A DNA stretch of 40,876 bases, from positions 1 through 40,876 of the forward strand of contig JAHDFM010000014.1 in assembly GCA_020628165.1 (NCBI GenBank). Reading direction: 5' to 3'. The notes beneath the pieces are model-generated. The model saw only the letters and a list, made by a program, of their open reading frames with translations, was not told the DNA's origin and made no database searches. Numbering within the stretch: the first letter of the stretch is position 1; the number at the start of each line of letters is the position of its first letter. This document shows, piece after piece, positions 26,432 to 33,886 of this stretch. The stretch is from Bdellovibrionales bacterium. Lineage in GTDB: Bacteria; Bdellovibrionota; Bdellovibrionia; Bdellovibrionales; UBA1609. A program made the position numbers and the translations under genes.

Positions 26432-28357
26432 ATGAAAGAGAATAAGAAAACAGATCGACCAAGGCTTTCTTTAAGAACTTTACTGGTTCTATGGTTCTTG
26501 TTGTTATCCATTGCTCCCATATCTTTCATGACTTGGTACTCACTCAATAAATTCAAAGAGGCCATGCACAGTGAGTACGAACAAAAGTTTGAATTCAATA
26601 AAAAAGAAATCATAGCCATTTTTAAAACCTATTACAGCAACTTAACCAGAGTTCATCAAAAGCATTTGCGCGACAACGCTCTTTCATTTTATTTAAAAAC
26701 AGGGGACAACGAAGAGCTAAAAAAACTAGTCAGACGTTGGTTAACTCAAGATAAAGTGAACAAAGTGTCTGTCTTCGACCGAGACTATAAGTTACTGCTG
26801 CAAAGCTTTAACTATAATGGTGAACAAATCGAGGAGCATATCAACTCAGGTGATGAGCCGGTTTACTTATCAGAAGAGTTTGTCAAAAGCATTGGCACAA
26901 AAAAAAATCACTACGTATTAAACATTAGCGGCAATCGGCGCGTAGAGTTTATTTCTTTTTCTAAAATCATGAGCAGCGGTGGTGAGCTTGTGGGTTACTT
27001 AAAAGAAGTTCTTAACCTTGAGCGGCGTCAACTGAAAGCAAAGTTGTCAGAACTCGACAGTTCTAAAATGATCATTTTCAAAGAAGGGCAAAGTAGTAAG
27101 ATAGTCACAGACCTCAATTTTTTAAATTACAAAGTGAACAAATGGAAACCTGTTGAGATTGTTACCGTTCAAGACACTAAATATGAGTTTAAAAAGTTCA
27201 ACATCAATTGGGGTGATGACTGGTTGAGTGTATACCTAGGTGATTCAAAGAAAAATTACAACTTAGTATTAAATAATATTTTGACCTCTTTTATGTCGGT
27301 GATGTTTTTCTTGGTTGTTATTTTGGTGATCCTCGCTTTTGTGATATCCATGTATCTACTCAAGCCACTCAAAAACTTAATAGATGTCATTAAAGACAAA
27401 GACCCGGGTGAAGAGTTAATTAAGGTGCCAGTTAAAACAGGAACTGAGCTTGGAATTTTATCTGAAAAGTTCAATGAGCTGTTTAAAAAAATCTTTAACT
27501 CACAAAAGAAACTCAAAACTAATATTGAAACCTTAGAAGATGTGAACAATGAAATCAAAGATACGCAGACAAAGCTTGTTCACAACGAAAAAATGGCATC
27601 CTTAGGTCAGTTAGTCGCTGGTGTTGCACATGAGCTCAATAACCCAATAGGTTTCATATACAGTAATATGGGGCACCTCAGGGAGTATGCCAATCAACTC
27701 ATCAACATCATTGAAAAATCAGAGCAAGACCCGGAAAAGATCAAGCAGCTCAAAGAAGACGGTGACTATGAGTTCATTTTAGAGGATTTACCAAAACTCA
27801 TTCAGTCGTGTGAAGACGGCGCAAAAAGAACCCGCGATATTGTGTTAGGTCTAAGAAACTTCTCAAGAATTGAAGAGGCAAAACTCAAAGAGGTAGATGT
27901 CACCGAAGGCATAGATCGAACATTAGATTTGTTAAAAGGTGAACTCAAATCAAAAATCAATGTCACTAAGAAGTATGCGAAGTCACCAAATATCTTGTGT
28001 TACCCAAGTCAGTTGAACCAGGTTTTTATGAACATCATTTCAAACGCCATTCATGCCATTGAAGGGCGGGGGGAGCTGACAATCAGCACTCAAGTGAACA
28101 ATGACAAAACCATCACCATTTCATTTAAAGATTCAGGTAAGGGCATGGACCAAGAAACCGCTGAAAAAGTGTTTGATCCTTTTTTTACAACCAAAGATGT
28201 TGGACAAGGAACAGGTTTGGGTTTGAGCATTTCCTACGGAATCATTCAAAAGCACGATGGGCAGATTGATGTAAAATCAAAATTAGGTGAGGGGACTGAG
28301 TTTACCATCACGTTGCCCATCGAGGGTCCAAAAAATATAGAAGAACCGACTAGTTAA
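26432..28357 (+). CDS. Membrane sensor histidine kinase
   Basis: The 641-residue kinase has a first membrane helix (about residues 15-36), a periplasmic sensing region of about 245 residues with Cache-like features, and a second helix (about 285-312). A HAMP linker runs to about 365, followed by a coiled coil. The dimerisation domain contains the H-box [20 protein letters not shown] (phospho-His near residue 400). The ATPase domain has the N-box NAIHAIEG, G1 DSGKGMD, F-box DPFFTTK and G2 [14 protein letters not shown]. The H-box type (AHE.NNP) is that of NtrB/DctB-like kinases. No receiver domain is fused and no response regulator gene is adjacent, so it is an orphan kinase. Its stop overlaps the convergent PspC gene by 8 nt. 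Confidence 0.93.
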   Translation: MKENKKTDRPRLSLRTLLVLWFLLLSIAPISFMTWYSLNKFKEAMHSEYEQKFEFNKKEIIAIFKTYYSNLTRVHQKHLRDNALSFYLKTGDNEELKKLVRRWLTQDKVNKVSVFDRDYKLLLQSFNYNGEQIEEHINSGDEPVYLSEEFVKSIGTKKNHYVLNISGNRRVEFISFSKIMSSGGELVGYLKEVLNLERRQLKAKLSELDSSKMIIFKEGQSSKIVTDLNFLNYKVNKWKPVEIVTVQDTKYEFKKFNINWGDDWLSVYLGDSKKNYNLVLNNILTSFMSVMFFLVVILVILAFVISMYLLKPLKNLIDVIKDKDPGEELIKVPVKTGTELGILSEKFNELFKKIFNSQKKLKTNIETLEDVNNEIKDTQTKLVHNEKMASLGQLVAGVAHELNNPIGFIYSNMGHLREYANQLINIIEKSEQDPEKIKQLKEDGDYEFILEDLPKLIQSCEDGAKRTRDIVLGLRNFSRIEEAKLKEVDVTEGIDRTLDLLKGELKSKINVTKKYAKSPNILCYPSQLNQVFMNIISNAIHAIEGRGELTISTQVNNDKTITISFKDSGKGMDQETAEKVFDPFFTTKDVGQGTGLGLSISYGIIQKHDGQIDVKSKLGEGTEFTITLPIEGPKNIEEPTS

Positions 28358-28778
28358 GGTCTTTAGCGCTCACATCAACAACATTACTGTTTTTAGGCAT
28401 TGCACCTTCTGGCAAAATAAAATGCATAATGAAGTAAATGACCAGTGTTGTTCCAAAAGAAGGAATTAATGACAAGATTAAGCAACATAAGAAAACACTT
28501 CTAACAACGGCAACATCCCAGTCCATTTTTTTAGCTAGTCGAGCACAAACCCCTAAAACTTTAGCATTGTATGAGTCAGAAAGTTCAGTGTCTTTAGGAA
28601 ATGAAATGGCAAAAATAAAATATAAAAGTGGAGTCACACCAAAAACAATACCTAAAACAAAAAGCACACGGATGATCCAGGACTCCATTTGAAGTCTTTG
28701 AGCAATACCTCCACAAACACCAAAAAGAACATTGTCTTGTGACGATTTATAAAGTTCAGGTTTTGTTAAATTATTCAT
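28350..28778 (-). CDS. Membrane protein with two tandem PspC domains
   Basis: I start this protein at ATG 28778 because GGAG lies 5 nt before it; the frame stays open 18 codons further without support. The 142-residue product contains two PspC-type units, LFGVCGGIAQRL...FPKD (about residues 16-64) and VLGVCARLAKKM...LPEG (about 72-125). Each has the GVC block followed by hydrophobic helices and a terminal charged motif. PspC domains in phage-shock systems sense inner-membrane stress with PspB or activate responses; other members are structural. No pspA or pspB is nearby. It converges on the histidine kinase gene and overlaps it by 8 nt. Confidence 0.85.
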   Translation of the reverse strand: MNNLTKPELYKSSQDNVLFGVCGGIAQRLQMESWIIRVLFVLGIVFGVTPLLYFIFAISFPKDTELSDSYNAKVLGVCARLAKKMDWDVAVVRSVFLCCLILSLIPSFGTTLVIYFIMHFILPEGAMPKNSNVVDVSAKDLN

Positions 28779-28964
28779 TTTTTCTCCATTTTGGTTTAGA
28801 TATAAATATGTGTCCTGTTTGTCTCTTGTCAAATGAGATCCCGTGAAAAATACTTAAATAACTAAAACAATTAGGTTTTTTTATCAAACATTGTTTTTGA
28901 ATCAACAGAGTCTCTATGTCCAAAAATAAAAACATATTTTGGTCTTGAGTTGGAACAAGGTTGG

Positions 28965-29002
28965 TTTGCTGATTCAAAAAGCTGTGCAATAATAATGATA
29001 TG
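28965..29002 (+). promoter_or_regulatory. Candidate promoter placed for leaderless transcription
   Basis: TTTGCT (28965-28970), a 17-nt spacer and AATAAT (28988-28993) are followed by six bases and the ATG at 29000. There is no Shine-Dalgarno sequence. Confidence 0.4.
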
Positions 29003-29515
29003 TATAAGATGATTGCAGTTTTATGTTTGTTGGGGGCAGGTTTACTTTTCTTTTATGAAGGATCCTTTAAAAATCCTGAACAGAGCAAAAAACAAATTAA
29101 AAGAACCGATCAGCAAAGCTCAGAAGATATCAATAAACGTTTACAAAAAACAGACCTCAAACAAAGAGTGAAAAGAGCAGAACTCAACCAACGCTTCGAC
29201 AACGAAGTGTTAACCGGTGAAATTGAAGAAGACTTAAAAAAACATTCCATAACAATGCCAAAAGGTTTAGATGACCGCATCGATATGACTATCGATAGTG
29301 TTTATCAAGACATGAGCATGGGTAATGATGAAATCGTTCGTCAAAAACTAGAAGATGAAGTGCAAAGAAGTTTAGCTGAAATAAAAGAGAACCAACAAAA
29401 AAGTGATTTACAAAGTCATGAAAGAGATCTCTTCATAAGAGCTTTCATCGAAAATGCAAGACGACGAGGTATCAACATTCAAATCGACGAAGATTTAAAT
29501 GTATACACAGAGTAA
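29000..29515 (+). CDS. N-terminally anchored helical protein of unknown function
   Basis: The 171-residue product starts with one hydrophobic helix (about residues 3-20) that could be an uncleaved anchor. The rest is highly charged and mostly helical (Lys/Glu/Gln-rich, coiled-coil-like at 30-75 and 110-150). No cysteine is present in the soluble part. I do not recognise a family. The start follows an AATAAT box by six bases without a ribosome site. The helical charged part presumably faces the periplasm. Confidence 0.6.
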   Translation: MYKMIAVLCLLGAGLLFFYEGSFKNPEQSKKQIKRTDQQSSEDINKRLQKTDLKQRVKRAELNQRFDNEVLTGEIEEDLKKHSITMPKGLDDRIDMTIDSVYQDMSMGNDEIVRQKLEDEVQRSLAEIKENQQKSDLQSHERDLFIRAFIENARRRGINIQIDEDLNVYTE

Positions 29516-29602
29516 CTCCTTTGGTTTTGGACCTAGTTCAAAGGTTTAAGAAATTTGTACTATTAAGAGACCTAGCCTCTTTTATTAGATTTTTATATCT
29601 TA

Positions 29603-29974
29603 TTAAGGTTCAGAGTTTGAAAACCCACAAACTTCTTCAAAACTTAGTACTGGTGATCCATGACGAATTTCATACGTCAGTGAACCTTTTTTTTGACATT
29701 TAAAAGATTTTGGTAAGGGGGGATCTCCATGGATCATTTCATTATTCTCACATGCATCAACTGCTGATTGTTGTTTAGCATCGTAAGCTATAATAGTTAG
29801 TGAAGTTGTACCGTAAACATGGCAGTGTGCTTCACTTATCATTATTTCTATATTATCAACCTTATCATTTACGTTTGATTTATTATCTATTTCTAAATTT
29901 TTGATATTATTTGTGTCGGTCGCATAAATTGAAACACTAAAAAAAAGCGTTAAAAGTAGGATTATTTTTTTCAT
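29603..29974 (-). CDS. Small exported protein of unknown function
   Basis: I start this protein at ATG 29974, which has TTGAGG six bases upstream; the frame could extend four codons to a TTG that is itself part of that site. The 123-residue product has a textbook signal peptide (MKKIILLLTLFFSVSIYA). The mature part is Asn/Asp-rich at first and then has four cysteines (in AHCHV, VDACEN, FKCQK and EEVCGF), suggesting two disulfides in the periplasm. No family is recognised. It has the upstream gap of 244 bp to itself before the lpoB operon. Confidence 0.6.
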   Translation of the reverse strand: MKKIILLLTLFFSVSIYATDTNNIKNLEIDNKSNVNDKVDNIEIMISEAHCHVYGTTSLTIIAYDAKQQSAVDACENNEMIHGDPPLPKSFKCQKKGSLTYEIRHGSPVLSFEEVCGFSNSEP

Positions 29975-30168
29975 TTTATACCTCAAAAGATCGTTTAGAA
30001 AATAAATTGCAAACTTTATGCCTAAATTTTTTTAAGTGTCTTATTAAAACTAGGCATAGGAGGTGCCGTTGTGAGTGTCGTTAACTATGAAAAAATCCCA
30101 AAAATGTCTAGTTTTTGTTAAGTTTAGGTTCAGCCTAAGTAAAAGTGATGGACACAGGCTAAAAGGTA

Positions 30169-30197
30169 TTGCTAATCAAGCGGTCTGTTCTTACAAT
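30169..30197 (+). promoter_or_regulatory. Promoter of the lpoB operon
   Basis: TTGCTA (30169-30174), a 17-nt spacer and TACAAT (30192-30197) lie just before the AGGAGA ribosome site of lpoB. Upstream, TTAGG/CCTAA (about 30124-30138) forms a small inverted repeat that could be an operator. Confidence 0.5.
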
Positions 30198-30218
30198 TGT
30201 TATTATTAGGAGATAGTT

Positions 30219-30818
30219 ATGAAATTTTTCAATTTGTCATTAGTACTTGTTTTTATTAGTAGTTTTTCAATTTCTTGTGCCAACAAAGCCTTTACAAAAG
30301 GTGAATACGATCAAGATATTAACCAGGCTAACTTATTGTCTGATAAGTGGTCAGAGTCTGACATGCAAAAAGCAGTGAGAGATCTCCTGGGCAGCATTAA
30401 AAAACATCCAAGCATCTCACGCGCCAATCGACCACCCGTTGTTATGATCACTAATTTAAAAAACAGAACCTCTGAACACATCGAAACAAAAAGTATCATG
30501 GACATGATGCGAGCTGAGCTAATGAGAGGTGGTGAAGTTTTGTTTGTCGACAGAGAGGCACGTGATGACATCAGTGCTGAGTACGAATACCAAAAAGACA
30601 ATGCTAGCCGTGAAACTATGAAAACTAAAGGTGGGCAAACAGGATCAGACTACATTATCAATGGTCGTATCGACTCCATCGTGCAGCAAGCAGGTCGCGA
30701 CAAAACAGTTTATTACAAACTGACACTCAACTTAACTAACTTAAAGTCAGGTCTTATCGAATGGTCTGATTACAAACAAATCAGAAAGATCTACAGAAAA
30801 AATAGAGTAGGATTCTAG
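30219..30818 (+). CDS. lpoB: Penicillin-binding protein activator LpoB-like lipoprotein
   Basis: The 199-residue lipoprotein (SISC, Cys20) shows the LpoB pattern: PPVVMITNLKNRTSEHIET near residue 73, then M.RAEL...GEVLFVDREARD and a TG..DYIINGRIDSI block near residue 145, closing with L.L.NL.SG.IEWSD. LpoB is an outer-membrane lipoprotein that reaches through the periplasm and activates the bifunctional peptidoglycan synthase PBP1B. Here the linker between Cys20 and the globular domain is short, which may mean a thinner reach or a different partner. A clear promoter and AGGAGA ribosome site precede it. The next gene, a COG3014-like lipoprotein, starts 14 nt later, a pairing known from other proteobacteria. 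Confidence 0.85.
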   Translation: MKFFNLSLVLVFISSFSISCANKAFTKGEYDQDINQANLLSDKWSESDMQKAVRDLLGSIKKHPSISRANRPPVVMITNLKNRTSEHIETKSIMDMMRAELMRGGEVLFVDREARDDISAEYEYQKDNASRETMKTKGGQTGSDYIINGRIDSIVQQAGRDKTVYYKLTLNLTNLKSGLIEWSDYKQIRKIYRKNRVGF

Positions 30819-30832
30819 AGCTGCCCATTCAC

Positions 30833-32071
30833 TTGAACTCAATCACAAAAAGTTTTTTTTGTATTTTCATTCTTTTGGTAAGTGCCTCTTGTGCCACTTA
30901 CCAGCATCAAGTAGATCACGCTAGGCGCTTAATGGATGGAGGGCAGTATCAGGCCGCCCTTCAAGAGTTAAAAGCTTTGGCGGACAAACCAGGTAAAGAT
31001 CAACTTGTCCATGTTCTTGATTACGCCTTAGCTTTACAAATTAATAACCAGATAGAAGAGAGTAATAAGTACTTTTTGCTAGCTGATCAGTTAGTGAATG
31101 ATAACGACTATTATAGCATTTCAAAGATCACTTCGTCGGTGCTTCTCAACGAAGAGATGTTGCAGTACAAAGGTGATCTGTACGAAAAGCTTTTGATCAA
31201 TGCTATGTTGATGATTAATTTCTCTGTTCTTGGAAAGCAAGAATCCGCCTTGGTTGAGGCAAAAAAAGCTTTGAATAAAATAGAAAGCTTAAAAATTGAC
31301 TATCGTATTAAGCAAAGTTTTTTACCCTTTATTTATTATTTAAACGCCATTATGTGGGAGGCCAACAAAGAATGGGATGATGCTTACATAGATTATATGA
31401 ATGCATACAAAGCCAATTCAGAAACTTCATTCTTTGATTTGCAGTATCAGCTTTACAAAACCGCTCAGCTTTCTGGGCGAGAACAAGCTGCCAAAAAGTG
31501 GCAAAACACTTTTAAGTCAATAAATAACGAAATTCCAACAGTCCCACAGAGAAATAAACAAGCAGAAATCATAGTGATTTATCAACATGGTTGGGGCCCA
31601 AGAAAGTATCCAAGTCGTAGAGATGTTATCGTGCCAGTGTTAAAGAGAAGTATTTCCCAGCATCAACAGGGCTTTTTAGTTGTCGAAAGCGCTAATAAAC
31701 AAATGAAAACACAAACAGTTATGGATGTCGAAACGGCCTCTATTAAAGCTTTAGAGATCCAAATGGCTCCATTAATTGCTAAGCGCATAGCTGCGATTGC
31801 GAGTAAAAAAGTTTTATCTCACCAAGTTTATAAAAAAGATGCAGGACTTGGTGTTTTGACCGACTTGATTCTATCAGTATCAGAAAGAGCTGATCTTCGT
31901 CAGTGGTCGTTATTACCACAATCAATTCAAGTGGCCAGAGTGAGTGTTCCGCCTGGGGAGCACACTATCAAATTTGCTCGAACGTCTCTCGCTAAAAATA
32001 TCGTGTGTGAATTTCCAAAAATTGTTATAAAAACCAACGAGAAAAAAGTACTCAATTGTAGGGGTTTTTAA
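30833..32071 (+). CDS. COG3014-like lipoprotein, LpoB partner
   Basis: The 412-residue product begins at TTG 30833 with a lipoprotein signal (VSASC, Cys20). Residues 25-220 are helical with TPR-like units (RLMDGGQYQAALQELKALAD, SALVEAKKALNKIE, DDAYIDYMNAYKAN). The C-terminal 170 residues hold a beta-rich domain beginning near EIIVIYQHGWGPRKYPSR and ending RVSVPPGEHTIKFA. This matches the COG3014 lipoproteins that sit beside LpoB genes. It probably acts at the outer membrane in control of peptidoglycan synthesis. No ribosome site is seen; coupling to lpoB (14 nt away) is likely. The next gene begins 1 nt after its stop. Confidence 0.75.
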   Translation: MNSITKSFFCIFILLVSASCATYQHQVDHARRLMDGGQYQAALQELKALADKPGKDQLVHVLDYALALQINNQIEESNKYFLLADQLVNDNDYYSISKITSSVLLNEEMLQYKGDLYEKLLINAMLMINFSVLGKQESALVEAKKALNKIESLKIDYRIKQSFLPFIYYLNAIMWEANKEWDDAYIDYMNAYKANSETSFFDLQYQLYKTAQLSGREQAAKKWQNTFKSINNEIPTVPQRNKQAEIIVIYQHGWGPRKYPSRRDVIVPVLKRSISQHQQGFLVVESANKQMKTQTVMDVETASIKALEIQMAPLIAKRIAAIASKKVLSHQVYKKDAGLGVLTDLILSVSERADLRQWSLLPQSIQVARVSVPPGEHTIKFARTSLAKNIVCEFPKIVIKTNEKKVLNCRGF

Positions 32072-32072
32072 A

Positions 32073-32714
32073 ATGGATGTATTTATTTACGGAACAGGTG
32101 GGCACGCAGCTGTTATCTACGACAATATTGTTTCTTCTAATGGTTACAGTGTTGTTTGTTTTGTTGACGACAATAGTGATAAGGAGACTTACCTTGGATT
32201 GCCGGTGCACAAAACTCCAGAGGCTCTGAAGCTGACAAAAACTGGAGTCATCGCTATAGGCGTGAATCATATTAGAGAAAAAGTCGTGCAAGAGTTACTT
32301 GCTATCAATGCCAATATAAATTTTATATCTGCAATTCATGCCAATGCCGTTGTTTCTGAAAGAGCCATTATAAAACCTGGTGTTGTCATTATGGCTGGAG
32401 CCGTCGTCAATGCAAATGCCACTATTGATGAGCACGCCGTTATAAACACAGGAGCCATCGTCGAACACGATTGTCAAATCAGTTCTTATGCAAGCATTGC
32501 CCCGGGTGCTGTACTTGGTGGCAATGTCTCCATTGGTGAACGAAGTTTTATTTCAATGGGAACTCAGTTAAAGCAGGGCATTCAAATTAAAAACGATACG
32601 GTTATTGGAATGGGCTCAATTGTGACGAGTAATTTTGAAGATCATGTGACTGCTTACGGACAACCGTGCAAAGTTGTCAATAATAGAAAAAAAGAAGATA
32701 GTTACTTAGCATAG
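32073..32714 (+). CDS. PglD/NeuD-type sugar O- or N-acetyltransferase
   Basis: The 213-residue enzyme has an N-terminal Rossmann-like domain (FIYGTGGHAAVIYD, GTGGH being the sugar-nucleotide loop; then CFVDD and GVIAIG). A left-handed beta-helix of hexapeptide repeats follows from about residue 95 (VVIMAGAVVNANATIDEHAV, INTGAIVEHDC, IAPGAVLGGNVSIGE). The catalytic His is His132 in VEHDC. Family members transfer acetyl from acetyl-CoA to amino sugars used for glycans, such as UDP-bacillosamine precursors. No other glycan gene is adjacent. Its placement 1 nt after the COG3014-like gene suggests co-transcription with envelope genes, perhaps for modification of a wall or surface sugar. A strong terminator follows. 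Confidence 0.85.
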   Translation: MDVFIYGTGGHAAVIYDNIVSSNGYSVVCFVDDNSDKETYLGLPVHKTPEALKLTKTGVIAIGVNHIREKVVQELLAINANINFISAIHANAVVSERAIIKPGVVIMAGAVVNANATIDEHAVINTGAIVEHDCQISSYASIAPGAVLGGNVSIGERSFISMGTQLKQGIQIKNDTVIGMGSIVTSNFEDHVTAYGQPCKVVNNRKKEDSYLA

Positions 32715-32824
32715 GATTTAAAACCATTTTGCTGCCTAATAAGGACTGCTAATCACAAATCTTACTTAAGGTTGGTTATCTTTTGAGTATCAATGAAAAT
32801 TAAATTCGTATTCAAGTTTGTAAA

Positions 32825-32857
32825 AAAAAAAGCTCAGTCAAAAACTGAGCTTTTTTT
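32825..32857. terminator. Bidirectional rho-independent terminator
   Basis: A perfect 14-bp stem (32825-32838 with 32844-32857; core GCTCAGT/ACTGAGC) has a 5-nt loop and A/T tracts at both ends. It lies between convergent genes and can serve both. Confidence 0.85.
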
Positions 32858-32879
32858 GAATTTTAAAAAATATTGAGTC

Positions 32880-33449
32880 TTAAAAGTTGTTGAGGCTTTT
32901 ATTTGAGTTTGGAAGACTTGGAGTTGTCTCAGCAGCTTCACCTGGTTTGGCAAAACCTGGGTTGTTGCTCTCAAGTTTTGGAATAGCAGGAGCTGCGTTG
33001 GCAGCAGATGCCACTCTTTCTTCAAGAGTTTGCTTGATGTCTTCAAAAGATGACTTTTTAACTTCAACCGCAACGGCCTTGTTTGAAGCCTCGGCTTCAG
33101 CCTTAGCTTTAGCTTGTTTTTCAACATAGTCAGCAGGAAAAGCACCTAGTTTTGCGAGGTAGCTAGAGATGCTGCCATTTCCGTTTTGAATCACTTCTCT
33201 TAATGTGAAAAGAGGTGCGTATTGAGATGCCTTTTTTTCAGCTTCAAAAATAATTTGAGTCAAAGTCGCGGCAGTGATGTCGTTTTTTGTCTTATTATCA
33301 ATAACAGTGACTTCTTCGTTGGCACGAATCATTTTAGCAATATCATCAAGTGTTACATAACAACTTTGCTGAGTGTCATAGAGCTTACGATTTTGGTATC
33401 TCTTAATGATCTTTGACCTCATGTTTTTTTTCATAATTTCTTGGTTCAC
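32880..33449 (-). CDS. PHB_acc_N-domain regulator (PhaR-like)
   Basis: The 189-residue protein starts at GTG 33449, with GAGGAGG seven bases upstream. Residues about 12-72 are the polyhydroxyalkanoate regulator DNA-binding domain: IIKRYQNRKLYDTQQSCYVT, LDDIAKMI and VIDNKTKNDITAATLTQII. Residues 75-110 match the following accumulation-type helix (FTLREVIQNGNGSISSYLAKLG). The tail is Ala/Glu/Lys/Pro-rich and probably disordered. PhaR binds promoters of phasin and PHA genes and dissociates when polymer granules form. No phaC, phaP or phaA/B gene is in this window, so here it may control a storage locus elsewhere or be a general metabolic regulator. Confidence 0.85.
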   Translation of the reverse strand: MNQEIMKKNMRSKIIKRYQNRKLYDTQQSCYVTLDDIAKMIRANEEVTVIDNKTKNDITAATLTQIIFEAEKKASQYAPLFTLREVIQNGNGSISSYLAKLGAFPADYVEKQAKAKAEAEASNKAVAVEVKKSSFEDIKQTLEERVASAANAAPAIPKLESNNPGFAKPGEAAETTPSLPNSNKSLNNF

Positions 33450-33738
33450 CTGCCGGCCTCCTCTGGAAGGTTTAGTATCTTGCCGTTTTTACTAGCACCC
33501 GCCAGTGGCAAAGACATTGCGTATCATGGGCGGAACATATCTAGGATCGTCACAGCTTGTCAAGGGCTGTAGTCTAGTTTCTAATCAATTGAAAAGTGCG
33601 AAGACGCCCCGCAGAAGTACTGTTGTAAAAACGACTGAAGCAGCGAGTAAAAAGGTTAATTTTGACAAGGATTTCTTTCAATTTGTTGAAAATAATACTA
33701 ATTAAATTAAGCACTTATGACCTTCAAAAGGAGATCTA

Positions 33739-33768
33739 ATGCCAAGTGGTAAAGCCTTCAAGTTCTAA
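33739..33768 (+). CDS. 9-codon leader ORF with strong ribosome binding site
   Basis: ATG 33739 is preceded by AAAAGGAGATCTA (GGAG, 5 nt spacing), the best ribosome site in this stretch. The frame reads MPSGKAFKF and stops at 33768, at the first bases of the long-range stem that ends at the TPR start codon. I see no sign that the peptide itself matters. A leader or attenuator function is possible. Confidence 0.35.
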   Translation: MPSGKAFKF

Positions 33769-33886
33769 AGGCTCAGTGACTGCCCTGCTGTTCGTCCTGT
33801 TTTTGCCTGTGCTCGACTTACGGGCAGTTTTGAGGGCAGCCAGGTGAATCCATTAAGGCTTAAGGGCTTTGTTCCGATGAGCCTTT
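33767..33886 (+). promoter_or_regulatory. Structured 5' leader of the TPR lipoprotein gene with alternative pairings
   Basis: AAAGGCTCA (33767-33775) is complementary to TGAGCCTTT (33878-33886), which abuts the ATG at 33887. Inside, CTGCCC (33780-33785) can pair either with GGGCAG at 33822-33827 (7 bp with flanking A-T) or with GGGCAG at 33834-33839 (7 bp with flanking T-A). Only one pairing can form at a time. It does not match any riboswitch class I know. No intrinsic terminator is present, so control would be at translation. Confidence 0.4.

Larger units (their letters stand above)
33450..33886. other. 437-bp gene-free stretch between the PhaR-like and TPR lipoprotein genes
   Basis: It holds the PhaR-like 5' region, an unconvincing 66-codon frame at 33505-33705, a 9-codon ORF at 33739-33768 with an excellent ribosome site, and a long structured stretch to 33886 directly before the TPR gene. 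Composition changes from AT-rich (to about 33720) to clearly more GC-rich (33770-33875). Confidence 0.5.

Noticed and set aside
33505..33705. 66-codon frame starting at GTG and containing LRIMGGTY, which recalls the N-terminus of RsmD
   Set aside because: The similarity stops after about eight residues, there is no ribosome site, and it lies across the 5' region of the PhaR-like gene. A short gene cannot be excluded.
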